From: Hyaloperonospora brassicae
Lineage: Eukaryota; Oomycota; Peronosporomycetes; Peronosporales; Peronosporaceae
DNA length: 64,000 nucleotides
Assembly (NCBI GenBank): GCA_947650285.1
Contig: CANTFL010001441.1
Coordinates: forward strand, 124,001 to 188,000
Direction: 5' to 3'
Program-made: the position numbers and the translations under genes
The notes under the pieces: model-generated
What the model was told of the DNA's origin: nothing
Seen by the model: only the letters and a program-made list of their open reading frames with translations
Databases searched by the model: none
Shown: one piece after another, positions 55,357-64,000 of the stretch
Layout: each line of letters starts with the position of its first letter
Numbering within the stretch: the stretch's first letter is position 1

Positions 55357-55386
55357 TCGCTCCGTAGTGGATCGCTCCGTAGTGGA
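55357..55386. repeat. 15-bp tandem duplication
   Basis: TCGCTCCGTAGTGGA occurs twice in a row, next to a TGTGGTCTAC/TGTGGTCCAC pair. It lies outside the gag 5' end and is possibly inside an LTR of the minus-strand family 2 element. Confidence 0.75.
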
Positions 55387-55789
55387 TCGCGGTATGTGGT
55401 CCACACCAATTATGTGTACACACATATATGTCTCCACACAATAAAGCGTTACACACCCAGGATGGATCGTGATCAATATCTTGAGTCTTTGATCGGGCAC
55501 TCACCGTCAAATCGCCGTCACTTCCGAGACCTCGCATTTTTGATGATCTTGGCGATCCATTTATCCAGCCTGCTTCCATATTCACCTCTCTTCAATTGTC
55601 GTTATCGATCTAGTAATCTAGATGATGTTCACCTTTCGAGTGATCCAGTACTCGTAAATTGGTGACCTAAGCCCTTGATCTCGAATCGTGATTAGTCAGT
55701 ATTCGATCCTTGACTAAACTCCTTTTTGACCATTAGTTTGATCGATCCGCATAACTTCAACAGTCGTTTTCTGTCACTCAGTCATTTGA

Positions 55790-55802
55790 TACCATCATTC
55801 TT
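55790..55802 (-). other. Possible tRNA primer-binding site
   Basis: On the minus strand TGGTATCAAATG resembles the initiator-Met primer site (TGGTATCAGAGC-like) used by many Gypsy elements. It is upstream of the minus-strand gag at 55,213. The LTR that should precede it cannot be bounded, so this is tentative. Confidence 0.3.
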
Positions 55803-55809
55803 GCAAAAC

Positions 55810-56770
55810 GGCCCATCTCCGAGCGCGCACCACCAATCAAATTGATCTCGCACTTAATGCGGTTTGCACGATCCACATTATACAACATTATTCCTCTGCG
55901 CTTCTCCACACGTGGTGAGTAGGGTACCATACTTGACTCGAACAAAAGTCACGAACGGAGACGTGGAGGTGCAGAACTTCTGTAAGTTCGTATCCAGTTG
56001 GCGATTGCGGGCGATCTGCCGAGCTAACTAGGCCTCCATGTCCCCATACCGGCCACGATCGTTTGCTGCTGATCCAGTCGAAACAAGAGGGAGTCGATCA
56101 TCTCTGTCGCCGAATCACAGTTGATCACAGACGATGGACCGACGCGGACGCTGGGAAGTGGAACATGTTTTCTCGAACGCTAACGCAGGACGGCGTTGTC
56201 GGTCTTTGTAGCAGTTGGAGCAGGGATTAAAGACGAACTAGCGGGATGAACCAAACTTGGACCCACATATAACGTATCGACCGATGTAGCCATGGCGGTG
56301 GCTATCGAGTGATCGCACTCGCCCAACACTAGCGTGGGAGGGTCGTGAACAGACAGATCAGGAGTTATTCGAAGAAACAGCCATCACCGCAAGTGTAATC
56401 GGTTTGAGATCTGGGGACGTTCGATCGAACGTTAGCTCGAGGGCTAGAATTCGATGTGGCTCCACCCAGCATGATGGGAAACAAACCGAGTATGAATACC
56501 ATAGGGGGGGGTCAATAGCTGTCAACATGCAAGAGGATGCACAGCTAGGTCGACTCCTGATTGTCTACTTACGGTGCAGAAAACGATTGTGGTAAAGCAA
56601 TCACGAGATTTTACCGTTGAGGTGGGACCTGGAAGCTCATAGATCGCAGACGTCGGTTAAGTCCGAAAAGATTTCCGATTGGAGGAATAATATCTGAGAT
56701 GAGTGGCTCACACGGCCTCGATCTGATACCTCGATCTCGATCCGATCTATCGATCTCGGTCGGATCTCTC
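55810..56770. other. Decayed repeat sequence, no gene
   Basis: GATCGA/CGATCT-rich sequence similar in composition to the surrounding family 2 relics. No frame with a recognisable domain. The 63-codon frame at 56,404-56,595 is not supported. Confidence 0.35.
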
Positions 56771-56777
56771 GATGTCT

Positions 56778-57095
56778 GGTGTTGGTCACGCCAGTTTCCA
56801 GAGAGAACCTACTTGGTGTAAACCACCTAGGTTACAAGGGGGCGATGCCCCTGAGAGGGAGACGCGTGGATTCGAACATAGTGATACAGATAGGCCTAGC
56901 GATGTGTTGTTGTTTTTTTGGTTTGATTGGTTAATTTAAAACAGAGCTCAATTTGCTTCTGAGTATACGTGTCGACTTCTCTTTCGGGTTGGATCATTGG
57001 CCACCCGACGTCAAAGAAAGTCACATACTTAGCTCAAGCGATATCCTTGGATTGTTTGGCCAGGGATCAAGGAATCTTAACAACCCCCGTAACTG
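56778..57095 (+). repeat. LTR-like sequence before a plus-strand gag relic
   Basis: It begins TGTTGGTCACGCCAGTTTCC and includes ACAAGGGGGCGATGCCCCTG, a GC-rich dyad, then AT-rich sequence. It lies directly before family 2 gag sequence at 57,100 and could be a 5' LTR. The 3' end is not certain and I see no second copy in the window for comparison. Confidence 0.35.
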
Positions 57096-57099
57096 CGAT

Positions 57100-57498
57100 C
57101 AGACGTAGCGAACACGTAAAGGCAAAGAACGAAAGATCGTGAGACGGCTCAAGTGGTCAGAAGGATCGCGGATCAAGCATCTACATTGGACAAGGCGATC
57201 TCGTAGAGATCAAGGTGGATCATATCGAGAACCTTACAAATACACCCGCTATCGTGTTAAGATTTCCACGCTACAGCGCCAATCCCAGCCACGGTCAAGC
57301 TTGGCATCGACTCGAGTCCACCTGGAAGAGTGCAACCCGCCCCACCGACGGGTACACAAGGTGAGCGAAGCATACAACACGGAATCGGAGTATCTCCTCC
57401 GTTATTCGGTCGTCCGGGCACCGGTGAAGAGTTGGTATCGACTCCGAAAAAGAGCGATCGCCACTTCACCATATCCGCTTTCTCGTCTCTACGACTAA
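57100..57498 (+). pseudogene. gag relic (family 2), plus strand
   Basis: Aligns with minus-strand 55,100-54,720: RETAQVVRRL-like sequence near 57,140, then YTRYRVKISTLQRQ / FHATAPIPATVKLGIDS in another frame, and QPAPPTGTQGERSIQHG with VSPPLFGRPGTGEELV. It belongs to a third family 2 copy. Stops and frame changes throughout. Confidence 0.65.
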
Positions 57499-57499
57499 C

Positions 57500-57720
57500 C
57501 TACTCAGCCATGCATAGCATTGTCAATCTAACTTATTCATCTTCAAATCTTCACCATTAACTCTATGGCAAATACGCAATAATTTTAAGCCAGTGCATAC
57601 CAGGCTATGTAAATAGATGTTTACACCGACTATCCATGTCAAGTATTACGGTTAGTTTGTACTATCATTTGTTTCCTACACGTACATAATGACTAAGGCA
57701 TCAAACTTCGCTTCGTCGGT
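57500..57720. other. Spacer, nothing recognised
   Basis: Short AT-rich interval without frames of interest. Confidence 0.4.
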
Positions 57721-57724
57721 AAGA

Positions 57725-57980
57725 CCATACGTTAAATAAGTTTGGCTTCGATAAGGAGGACACAGTCGTAGAAGAATTGATACCAGCGCCAAGGCTTATT
57801 CACAAAAAGCGCATACTTAGTAAAAAAGACGACGCAAGGACAGTAGGACTTGTTGATTATGTCAACTTGGCTCATGGCATTGCCAGTTCTACATTATTTA
57901 TGTACAACAGCAGGCAACAACGGTCGGGTGGGTCTGCATATCAAGGCATCAGGCCAAATCGTGCTATAAAAAGCATATAA
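57725..57980 (+). pseudogene. Protein-like fragment without start, unknown
   Basis: An open frame reads LNKFGFDKEDTVVEELIPAP, ARTVGLVDYVNLAHGIASST and NSRQQRSGGSAYQGIRPNRA before TAA. Composition is protein-like but it has no ATG and no upstream exon I can see. Could be an exon or a transposon fragment. Family unknown. Confidence 0.3.
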
Positions 57981-57999
57981 CACCCACGATTAAATCCTT

Positions 58000-58990
58000 A
58001 GAGGTAGAACAATGTAAACTCATTTCGATGAAATATACCTAACATTTTTACATTATAGGCGACATGACTCTCTGCCGTTAAAAATGGTTTTGTGTATGGC
58101 TAATTGCTCGATGTCATTGGAATGCTGCCATGTAAAGGATGAAGACGTGCCACGAGATTTGCATTAAGCCTTTGAGATGACAGGTTCCTGATTGACGCGC
58201 GGCCAGAGCTCACACTCATAGGGAGCGCAGGAGACGCATGAGTAAGGTATCATAGCTATAAGTGCAAGCAGCCAGTAATACTTGGAAATAATTAATGTCT
58301 TCAAACTAAATATGGACAATTGACAAAATATTAATATAAAAATATTTTTTTTATTGCTTACCTTGAACGCCTCTTAATAATTAGATCGTAGAATTGGTTT
58401 TCGACCAACTCCGAAAATAAAAGTTAGTTTTTGCGTCCGGAAACCTTGAGCTACAACTTGCAAGGTCCACGCTAAGACTTGGATCTAAAATTTACAGACC
58501 TGTTGCCCAACAGCGACGCGGATGAAGACACGTACGTATTACTTTGCGTAGTTCGTTCCAATCTAAATAATGCATCATTCATTTTCTACGACAAAGTACA
58601 TCAACTTGACGAATCCTGTCGCCAGGACATCAAGTCCTGACCTGACCTGTCCTGACCTGTCCTGTCGGGCAGAACCATTGAGTACTGTCGACCGACCGGA
58701 ACGTTCCAGCAACCCACAGGGCCAAAGTCGACACGGGACAGTCGCTGCTGCATCGCGCGCAACGACACGTGCGACACGCAACTCGAAGAGCTTAGCAATC
58801 AAAGTGCCCTTCGGCGTCCCGTCAACATTCGGTCGCATTGCTTCGTCCCGCGTCTCCCGAACGTTTTACGTGCAGCTCACATCTTCCCGCGACGTGTGAG
58901 CACTCCATCACGCGCTCGCTGTCTTCCAGCCAGTAGCCGTAGTGGCCTTCCCGTTCGACACGGCCTCTACGTCCGCTCGTGATCAGTCCT
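58000..58990. other. Intergenic, including 5' region of the phosphatase gene
   Basis: Up to about 58,560 it is AT-rich; from there GC content rises. A small TCCTGACCTG tandem run occurs at 58,635-58,670, and TCATTCATTTTCT at 58,571 resembles the oomycete initiator-type promoter element but is 420 bp from the ATG. The open frames at 58,570-58,899 have no domain. I treat the interval as promoter and upstream sequence. Confidence 0.4.
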
Positions 58991-58997
58991 CCGCTTC

Positions 58998-60100
58998 ATG
59001 AGTCCCACTGCTGCCCCCTCGAGCGTTCACTTGCGCCCTCTGCTGGCCGCCTGCGTCTCCGCCAGTGCGCTCGGCGGCCGCGTCCTGCGCGAAGTCGTGG
59101 AGCGCCACGTGGCGCTTGACCTCGTGAGCAAACAGGACGGCACGTACGATCCACAGACAGTGGCGGACCGGCGATCGCAGCAGCGGATCGTTCATGCGCT
59201 GCGTCACTCGTTCCCGCACGTCACTATCGTCGGGGAAGAAGGAGAGCTCGGGCCGCCACGTCCAGAAGATCAGCTGCAGTGCGACCTCTGCGCCCTCGAC
59301 GACGTGGCGTTCTCCAGCAGCTGCAAAGGTGCAGAGGGCCTGAGCAGCGGTGAGGTCAATGGCCCACTGGACTGGACAGAGCTCGTGCTGTGGGTCGACC
59401 CGCTCGACGGCACGAAACGCTTTGCTGCGGGACTGCACGACGAAGTCTCTGTGCTCATTGGCATCTCCTACCGACAACGGCCTCTCGCAGGCGTTGTGCA
59501 CCTGCCGTTCAAGGGGACACACGGGGTCACGTATTGGGGTACGCTGTTAGCTGTCGCGGTGGAGAAGAAGGGCTATGCTTTGTCGTGCTCGCTGGGCTAA
59601 TGATTCTCTCTCTCTCTCTCTCTCTGGTAGGCGGGCCGAGCGTTGGGGTATTCTGCAGCACTTACGAAGACAGCAGTGCTCAGACACTCACACATGTGAA
59701 GCTGTCGAAAGAGACGATGATGTACCCCAAGCGGCAGCTCATCTGCACCGTGTCGTCCACGACCTGCGACCAGGCGGACAAGGCGTTGCAGCTGCTCGGC
59801 CCGGAAACTGTCCGAACCGGTGGAGCGACAGGCACAATGGTACTCAGCGTCGTAACGGGCGCCAGTGACGCCTTCTTTCGCTTCAAGGCCGCCACCCGCA
59901 AGTGGGATATCTGTGCAGTTGAGCCACTGCTCGAAGGGCTTGGGGGGAAGCTCACTGACACGCAGGGCAACGCGTACACGTACGACCACATTGGCAACGC
60001 GCCTGAGTTTGACAATGAGCGTGGACTGCTTGCGAGTCTTGAGCCAGCAGTGCATCAGATGCTCCTGGATGCGTATGCAAACGTCTCACTGCTGAGGTAG
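58998..60100 (+). CDS. 3'(2'),5'-bisphosphate nucleotidase (BPNT1-like), two exons
   Basis: Exons 58,998-59,538 and 59,631-60,100 give 336 aa, normal for the family. The protein removes the 3'-phosphate of PAP (3'-phosphoadenosine 5'-phosphate), a by-product of sulfation and coenzyme-A pathways; it is Mg2+-dependent and lithium-sensitive. Visible motifs: TVADRRSQ (54-61), the VGEEG metal-binding loop (78-82), WVDPLDGT (132-139) with two metal-binding Asp, and KWDICAVEPLLEGLGG (271-286) with the third metal Asp. The reading frame of exon 1 ends at TYWG; splicing to GGPSVGV restores the conserved continuation. The true start ATG is at 58,998. It is upstream of a kinase-like gene on the same strand, 111 bp apart. 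A related inositol monophosphatase is possible, but the motif spacing favours BPNT1. Confidence 0.88.
59539..59630 (+). other. Intron of the BPNT1-like gene (92 bp)
   Basis: GTACGC donor and TGGTAG acceptor, preceded by a long (TC)n polypyrimidine tract (59,604-59,625). The intron contains in-frame stops (the frame runs to TAA at 59,598 if unspliced), and removing it keeps the phosphatase frame. Short introns of this size are normal in oomycetes. Confidence 0.85.
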
Positions 60101-60211
60101 AGCTAATCGCTGCGTGAGCTGAGTAGCACCGCTTGTCTTCAAATATAGTCGTGTACTCATGGGCGACGTCTTCTTCTTCTTGTGCTGCACAGCGCATTGG
60201 ATGGACGAGAG

Positions 60212-61528
60212 ATGGCGCCGCAGTGGTTTCAAGAGTGTGTTTTCGTGGGACGTCAAGTGGTAAGCGTGAACCTCGTGCCGGCTTCAGCTCACTACGGTAA
60301 ACAGTCCGCCGTTGCAACGCTCGACGTGCACTTCAACGACCGCGACAAACGTCGTACCACTCGAGTGTTTCTCAAGAAAGCAGTAAAGAACGAGCTGCCT
60401 CCACGAACTGCTGCACAGTGGACGCGCGACATTGCGTCGTATCGTGCCGAGGCGACATTCTACGCACGTTACGCCCCGTTGTTGCAACAACGAGGCGTCT
60501 CTCTGATCCGACCGCTGGCAGTGTTCCAGAGTGATGCTGCTGGCACCTGCACGACCAATTTGGTGGCAAAGGATACCACAATTCCCGAGTGCCAAGCTCA
60601 CTGCTCGGCCCCGATAAACTTCATGTTGCTGCTCGAATGTCTCGGCTCGGCACCTCCGGCGTCGTCGAGTTTAGACGATCTCCAGTCTCTCGCCACGTAC
60701 GAAGCCGCCGATCGCCTCGAACTGGTCGACACGAAACAAGCGTTGAGGTATCTCGCGCATCTGCATGCTTCGACGTGGGGACTGCACGCTCTTGATGACA
60801 TCAAAGGGGGTGAGCCCATGGCCGAAGCGTGCTGGTGGATGCTGTCCAAACGAGGCGAGACCGAAGTTGCTCGAGCTTTGCACATTTGGCCGCAGATGCT
60901 TCGGAACTGGGAGTCCGTGTTTGAAAGCGAGACGGAATTGCCATCGCTGGCCGAGCTAACATCTCTGGGCGAACGAATGGTCCAAGAGGCGGCGTATGTC
61001 AACGCCTGTCTCACGGTGCACGCCGCCGCTTCAGTGCGCACGTTCGTCCATGGCGACTTCAAGAGCGCCAACTTGTTCTTTGAGTCTCAGTCTCGAGACG
61101 TCGTGGCGTTCGATTGGCAATGGAGCGGCATGGGTCTGGGCGCGATGGACGTGGCGACTCTGCTCAACACGTCCGTGAGTATCTCGGTCCTGTCCACTGG
61201 CACTGACGAACACGAGCTCCAGTTGCTCCAGTTCTACTACACCTGCTTGCGCGAGCGCCTCCAGGCCCTCGACCCTTCCGTGCACCTCGACCAGCGCTAC
61301 CCGTTCGAGGCGTTCGAGCGCCATTACATGTTGGCGACGCTCGAGTACGCGCGTGTCCTGATCTCCAACTTTTGGCACCGCCTGACGCCCAGCACGTGTG
61401 CCGCGAAAGGCAGCCGCGTCAATTGTGGACTCGGGTACCGCTCAGTGCCCCACGTCGTGCGACTCGTGCGCAAGCTGCACCAGAATCTGCGCCGGCTCGA
61501 GACCGAACGGCTACAAGTCGCATCGTAA
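60212..61528 (+). CDS. APH/ecdysteroid-kinase-like phosphotransferase (438 aa)
   Basis: A kinase-like small-molecule phosphotransferase of the APH/CHK/EcKL superfamily. I chose ATG at 60,212 (MAPQWFQ) because the upstream frame opens at a GTG. N-lobe: RVFLKKAVK with the ATP-binding Lys (about 55-56), then Glu in YRAEATFY (about 80). Hinge: FMLLLECLG (about 137-145). C-lobe: TFVHGDFKSANLFF with catalytic Asp at 282 and Asn at 287, VAFDWQWSG with the Mg2+-binding Asp at 301, and MDVATLL after it. Typical size. The substrate is unknown; choline, ethanolamine or sterol-like substrates are all possible for the superfamily. Intact, intronless. It follows the phosphatase gene closely on the same strand, but eukaryotic genes here are separate transcripts. 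Confidence 0.82.
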   Translation: MAPQWFQECVFVGRQVVSVNLVPASAHYGKQSAVATLDVHFNDRDKRRTTRVFLKKAVKNELPPRTAAQWTRDIASYRAEATFYARYAPLLQQRGVSLIRPLAVFQSDAAGTCTTNLVAKDTTIPECQAHCSAPINFMLLLECLGSAPPASSSLDDLQSLATYEAADRLELVDTKQALRYLAHLHASTWGLHALDDIKGGEPMAEACWWMLSKRGETEVARALHIWPQMLRNWESVFESETELPSLAELTSLGERMVQEAAYVNACLTVHAAASVRTFVHGDFKSANLFFESQSRDVVAFDWQWSGMGLGAMDVATLLNTSVSISVLSTGTDEHELQLLQFYYTCLRERLQALDPSVHLDQRYPFEAFERHYMLATLEYARVLISNFWHRLTPSTCAAKGSRVNCGLGYRSVPHVVRLVRKLHQNLRRLETERLQVAS

Positions 61529-61529
61529 C

Positions 61530-61850
61530 GTTTTACACATCGCGCGTGACTGACTGCGTATATTCCGCAACCCAAAAGATCATTTCGGCAGACAGTGCCG
61601 TGCACGACTCGTTAACAAACCCAACTACTGCCTCCTCGTTCTGTCTTCCTCCATTGTCTACTACAGAGCGCTACGTGCTCTTCGTCGCGTGTTCTGCTCT
61701 ACTCCTACACAACGTACGTGTATACATTTGTTGCCCATCTACACCTCTCGTAAATATATATAAAAAATACAGTCCCCCCCCGTCCTCATACGCCTCCCCC
61801 CTTTCCACGCAATGTCGTGCCACCGCTTCAAGCTCCTCGCACGTCTCCCA
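61530..61850. other. Intergenic between kinase-like and PX genes
   Basis: Short gene-dense spacer: convergent 3' ends of the plus-strand kinase-like gene and the minus-strand PX gene. TATATATAAAAAATA near 61,757 could serve as a 3' end signal. Confidence 0.45.
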
Positions 61851-61851
61851 C

Positions 61852-62541
61852 TTAAATCATACTAAAGTGGGAAAACGCCACGTGGTTCTCGGCCGCGTCC
61901 CCGTCCTGCTGCGAATACGCTCGTCGCAGCGCATTCGCCGACCGCGACGTCGTCAACACGCTCGACGGCCCGAACTCGCGAGGCGTCACGGTCCCGTCCT
62001 CACTGAAACTGTAGCTACTTCGGGAGCTCATGCTGGGCGACAGCGGGGCCTTGGCCACCTGGTCGTACGAGTTCAGGTTCGCCACAAACTCTGCGTACGC
62101 GGGCGCGTCGCACGCTGCTGGGTGCGCTTCAATGGCCGCCAACACGCGCTCGAGCGCCAGTCGCTTCTTCTGCAGCGCCGTCTGCGTCTCGCCCACGAAA
62201 AACGTGAGGAGACTGTCGTTCGGCATCTTGGGCACGTGCGCCGCGCCGCTCTGCATCATGACGGGCGCCACCGCTTCGTAGAGGCGCTTGAAGTCGTCGA
62301 AGCTCCGACGGATGGCGTACGACTGCGTTGTGCACGGCCGAGAGGCCGCCATGTCGGCTTTGGGCTCGTGGATACTTTTCTTCTTGGAACGACTGGCGAG
62401 CACATTGGCACTCGGGCCGGCGTCGGTCTCTTGCATGCGACGTGTGACGTGCAGTAAATACCGCCAAGTACCGGTCTTGCGGTCCTGCACGAGGCCCCGA
62501 ATGGCTACGTGCTGGGAACTCTTGAAACTCTCGTACGGCAT
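61852..62541 (-). CDS. PX-domain protein (229 aa)
   Basis: Contains a phosphoinositide-binding PX (phox homology) domain, which attaches proteins to endosomal membranes. I chose the ATG at 62,541 (MPYESFKSSQ) because the upstream 105 codons are a low-complexity translation of microsatellites. Visible: HVAIRGLVQDRKTGTWRYLL (strands 1-2), a basic insertion, then YAIRRSFDDFKRLYEAV (the R-R/Y-x-x-F motif; about 75-91), VPKMPNDSLLTFFVGE (about 103-118, the P-x-P-like loop region), KKRLALERVLAAIE (about 125-138) and YAEFVAN (about 149-155). The tail (to 229) is Ser-rich and unstructured. No second domain. It could be a sorting-nexin-like adaptor. The domain call is firm. Confidence 0.8.
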   Translation of the reverse strand: MPYESFKSSQHVAIRGLVQDRKTGTWRYLLHVTRRMQETDAGPSANVLASRSKKKSIHEPKADMAASRPCTTQSYAIRRSFDDFKRLYEAVAPVMMQSGAAHVPKMPNDSLLTFFVGETQTALQKKRLALERVLAAIEAHPAACDAPAYAEFVANLNSYDQVAKAPLSPSMSSRSSYSFSEDGTVTPREFGPSSVLTTSRSANALRRAYSQQDGDAAENHVAFSHFSMI

Positions 62542-62671
62542 TGGCGACGGACGAGCTGGAGACGGTTGCGATGAAGACTGCGGGGCAGCTATGGCGGACT
62601 TGGCAAATGAGCAAATGGCAAGTCGAGTGCCCCGGCGCGAATCGGCGACTTCTTTTCTTTTTTTGCGATTG

Positions 62672-62728
62672 TTACTACTACATACTACTACTACTACTAC
62701 TCCTGCGGCGGCGGCTGCTGCTGGTTTT
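62672..62728 (-). repeat. Triplet microsatellite cluster upstream of the PX gene
   Basis: (TAC)n and (CGG/GCT)n triplet runs adjoin each other, so the minus strand would encode runs of Val and Ala if translated. Lying just 5' of the chosen start, they are likely in the 5' UTR or promoter. Confidence 0.7.
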
Positions 62729-62729
62729 T

Positions 62730-64000
62730 CTCTTCCTTCGTGTCGCACAGTAAATAGGCCGAGAAGACGATGCGGGAGCCGCGACCGTGCGTCACAAAGC
62801 ACGAAGCCGGGGTCTTCGAGCGCGAGCGACTCGTTTGCTCGCTTTTTCGAGGGCACAAATCGTCGCGCACACCTCTCGCTTCGGTCGTGGCAGAAAAGAC
62901 GCGAGTCGACCGACTTGGGAGGTTTTGCCCGCAGTTTCGGCGACAGGCGCGCGAAAGGGCCCGTGGGCAGGTGGTGAAAAAGGGATCGAAAGACAATCGA
63001 AAAGACGTGAGAGGGCGTGGAGACCGATGTTCAAAAGGGGCTGTGAAAACGGCTTCGAGTTGTATCTTACAACGCGCAACAATGTCACCGAGTTGCAGAG
63101 CAGGCGCGCCCGAGTTCCAGGAAGTTGTGGTCGAGGCAGAGCGCGATCGATGACGTCAGGTTTTTTCGCATCGAGAGACACCGACGTCGAGAGACGCTCT
63201 GTGGTCACCAACCGCTCGTGGTCGACAACCGCTCTCTCCCCGGTCGACCGTGCGCTTGTTCTATTGGCCTCATGTTCTTTCCGCACGACGAAAAATCAGG
63301 AGCCGATCTGGAACGCGCACGCCACCGACAGTCGTACCTGCGCGACACAATTTTGACCTCGCCACTCGATCCCCGAGCGTCGCCGACGGAACAATGTTCG
63401 TGCACAAAGCGATGCTCGCAGCTTTGTGGTCTCGGAACGGCAGGCGGATCCCACCGCACAATGCAGCGCTTGATCATTGAGCGTTCATGTGGCGCTGTGG
63501 TCAGATACATATGTGCAGCCCTCTGCGAGCAAGTTCCTGTGCATCGCGTTTGCTCTTCGGCAGTCTGCCTCGACGACATTGCGGCGCGTTATTGGGACCG
63601 AACACAAACGGTAGCAAGCGGCCAACTGTGCGTGCGCCGTCACTTAGTACGGCTCGTCACGTCACCGCGCATGGCATCGCTCGAACGTCACACAGGTATC
63701 GCAAAGGCGACGGGTCTCGTGCATGTTGAAGGTGCTTGAGCGACATGCTTCGACGTGGAACTTCAAGCGGATGATTTATGATCCTGTGGACAGTGGCAAT
63801 GGCTGCAGAAACGTGATGGCGATTCACTGAGCCGTGAAAAAGCATTGTTGTTCGTACATTGGATGCATAGCGAGCACTTAGTTCATGGTCCAATTGGGTT
63901 TTTCTACCAACTTCTTCGTCTCGATGATATTTGCGTAGGGCACGAACTTTTTCCGCATGCACGCGTTCCCGCCTGTTTGACAAGGGCGTTTCGGGGCGTG
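62730..64000. other. GC-rich region without an assignable gene
   Basis: Frames are open on both strands here (for example 62,787-63,356 and 63,125-63,739 plus; 62,792-63,286 and 63,657-63,983 minus), as expected from GC-rich composition. None has a domain, signal peptide or strand preference I trust. A gene start could lie here with its body beyond the window; I cannot tell. Confidence 0.35.

Noticed and set aside
59539..59600. BPNT1-like protein ending at the stop at 59,598 (200 aa)
   Set aside because: That would remove the third metal-binding Asp and the C-terminal half. Splicing a 92-bp GT-AG intron joins the two halves in frame.
62542..62856. N-terminal extension of the PX protein to 334 aa
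   Set aside because: It would translate triplet microsatellites into poly-Ala and poly-Val and begins upstream of any conserved sequence; the ATG at 62,541 gives a proper PX start.

Overview
The window looks like nuclear DNA of a plant-pathogenic oomycete (Peronosporales: Phytophthora or a downy mildew). Three signs support this: a pair of small secreted proteins with an RXLR-EER-like N-terminus, degenerate Ty3/Gypsy elements of the type common in Phytophthora (gag with a CX2CX4H knuckle, YIDD reverse transcriptase, and a chromodomain ending in a VSRKCIKVMQSQEAE-like tail), and intron-poor, GC-rich housekeeping genes. I cannot fix the species from sequence alone.

Layout. 1-8.3 kb is AT-rich and holds LTR remnants, one solo LTR with a perfect target-site duplication, a frame-broken Myb (SNAPc4-like) relic, a degraded unknown coding region and a fragment matching only the first ~20 residues of ribosomal protein uS8/RPS15A. 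8.4-12.0 kb and 33.0-36.5 kb are two arms of an inverted duplication, each with one secreted RXLR-like effector gene (155 aa at 9.5-9.9 kb, minus; 157 aa at 35.0-35.5 kb, plus). Between them lies a second, separate inverted pair: Gypsy copies pointing at each other (plus at 12.7-18.2 kb, minus at 25.5-19.1 kb). 25.5-32 kb has tandem repeats, a MITE-like element with ~50-bp terminal inverted repeats, and another solo LTR with a perfect target-site duplication. 36.6-46.9 kb is AT-rich, with a MULE (Mutator-like) transposase relic at 40.9-43.0 kb and a broken N-anchored membrane-protein-like gene at 43.6-44.4 kb. 46.9-57.5 kb is a pile-up of a second Gypsy family (plus-strand pol, then minus-strand gag). 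From about 58.9 kb the window changes to a compact GC-rich block of intact genes: a BPNT1-like phosphatase with one 92-bp intron, an APH/ecdysteroid-kinase-like phosphotransferase and a PX-domain protein.

The main observation is structural. In both inverted pairs a central block is nearly identical between copies, while homologous flanks on both sides are strongly diverged. The pairs have different symmetry axes (about 22,495 and 19,050), so this is not one palindrome. The pattern suggests recent gene conversion between old inverted repeats. In the outer pair the homogenised block covers the effector signal peptide and N-terminal region but stops before the C-terminal effector domain, which differs between copies. 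Most long open frames outside the named features are not supported as genes.
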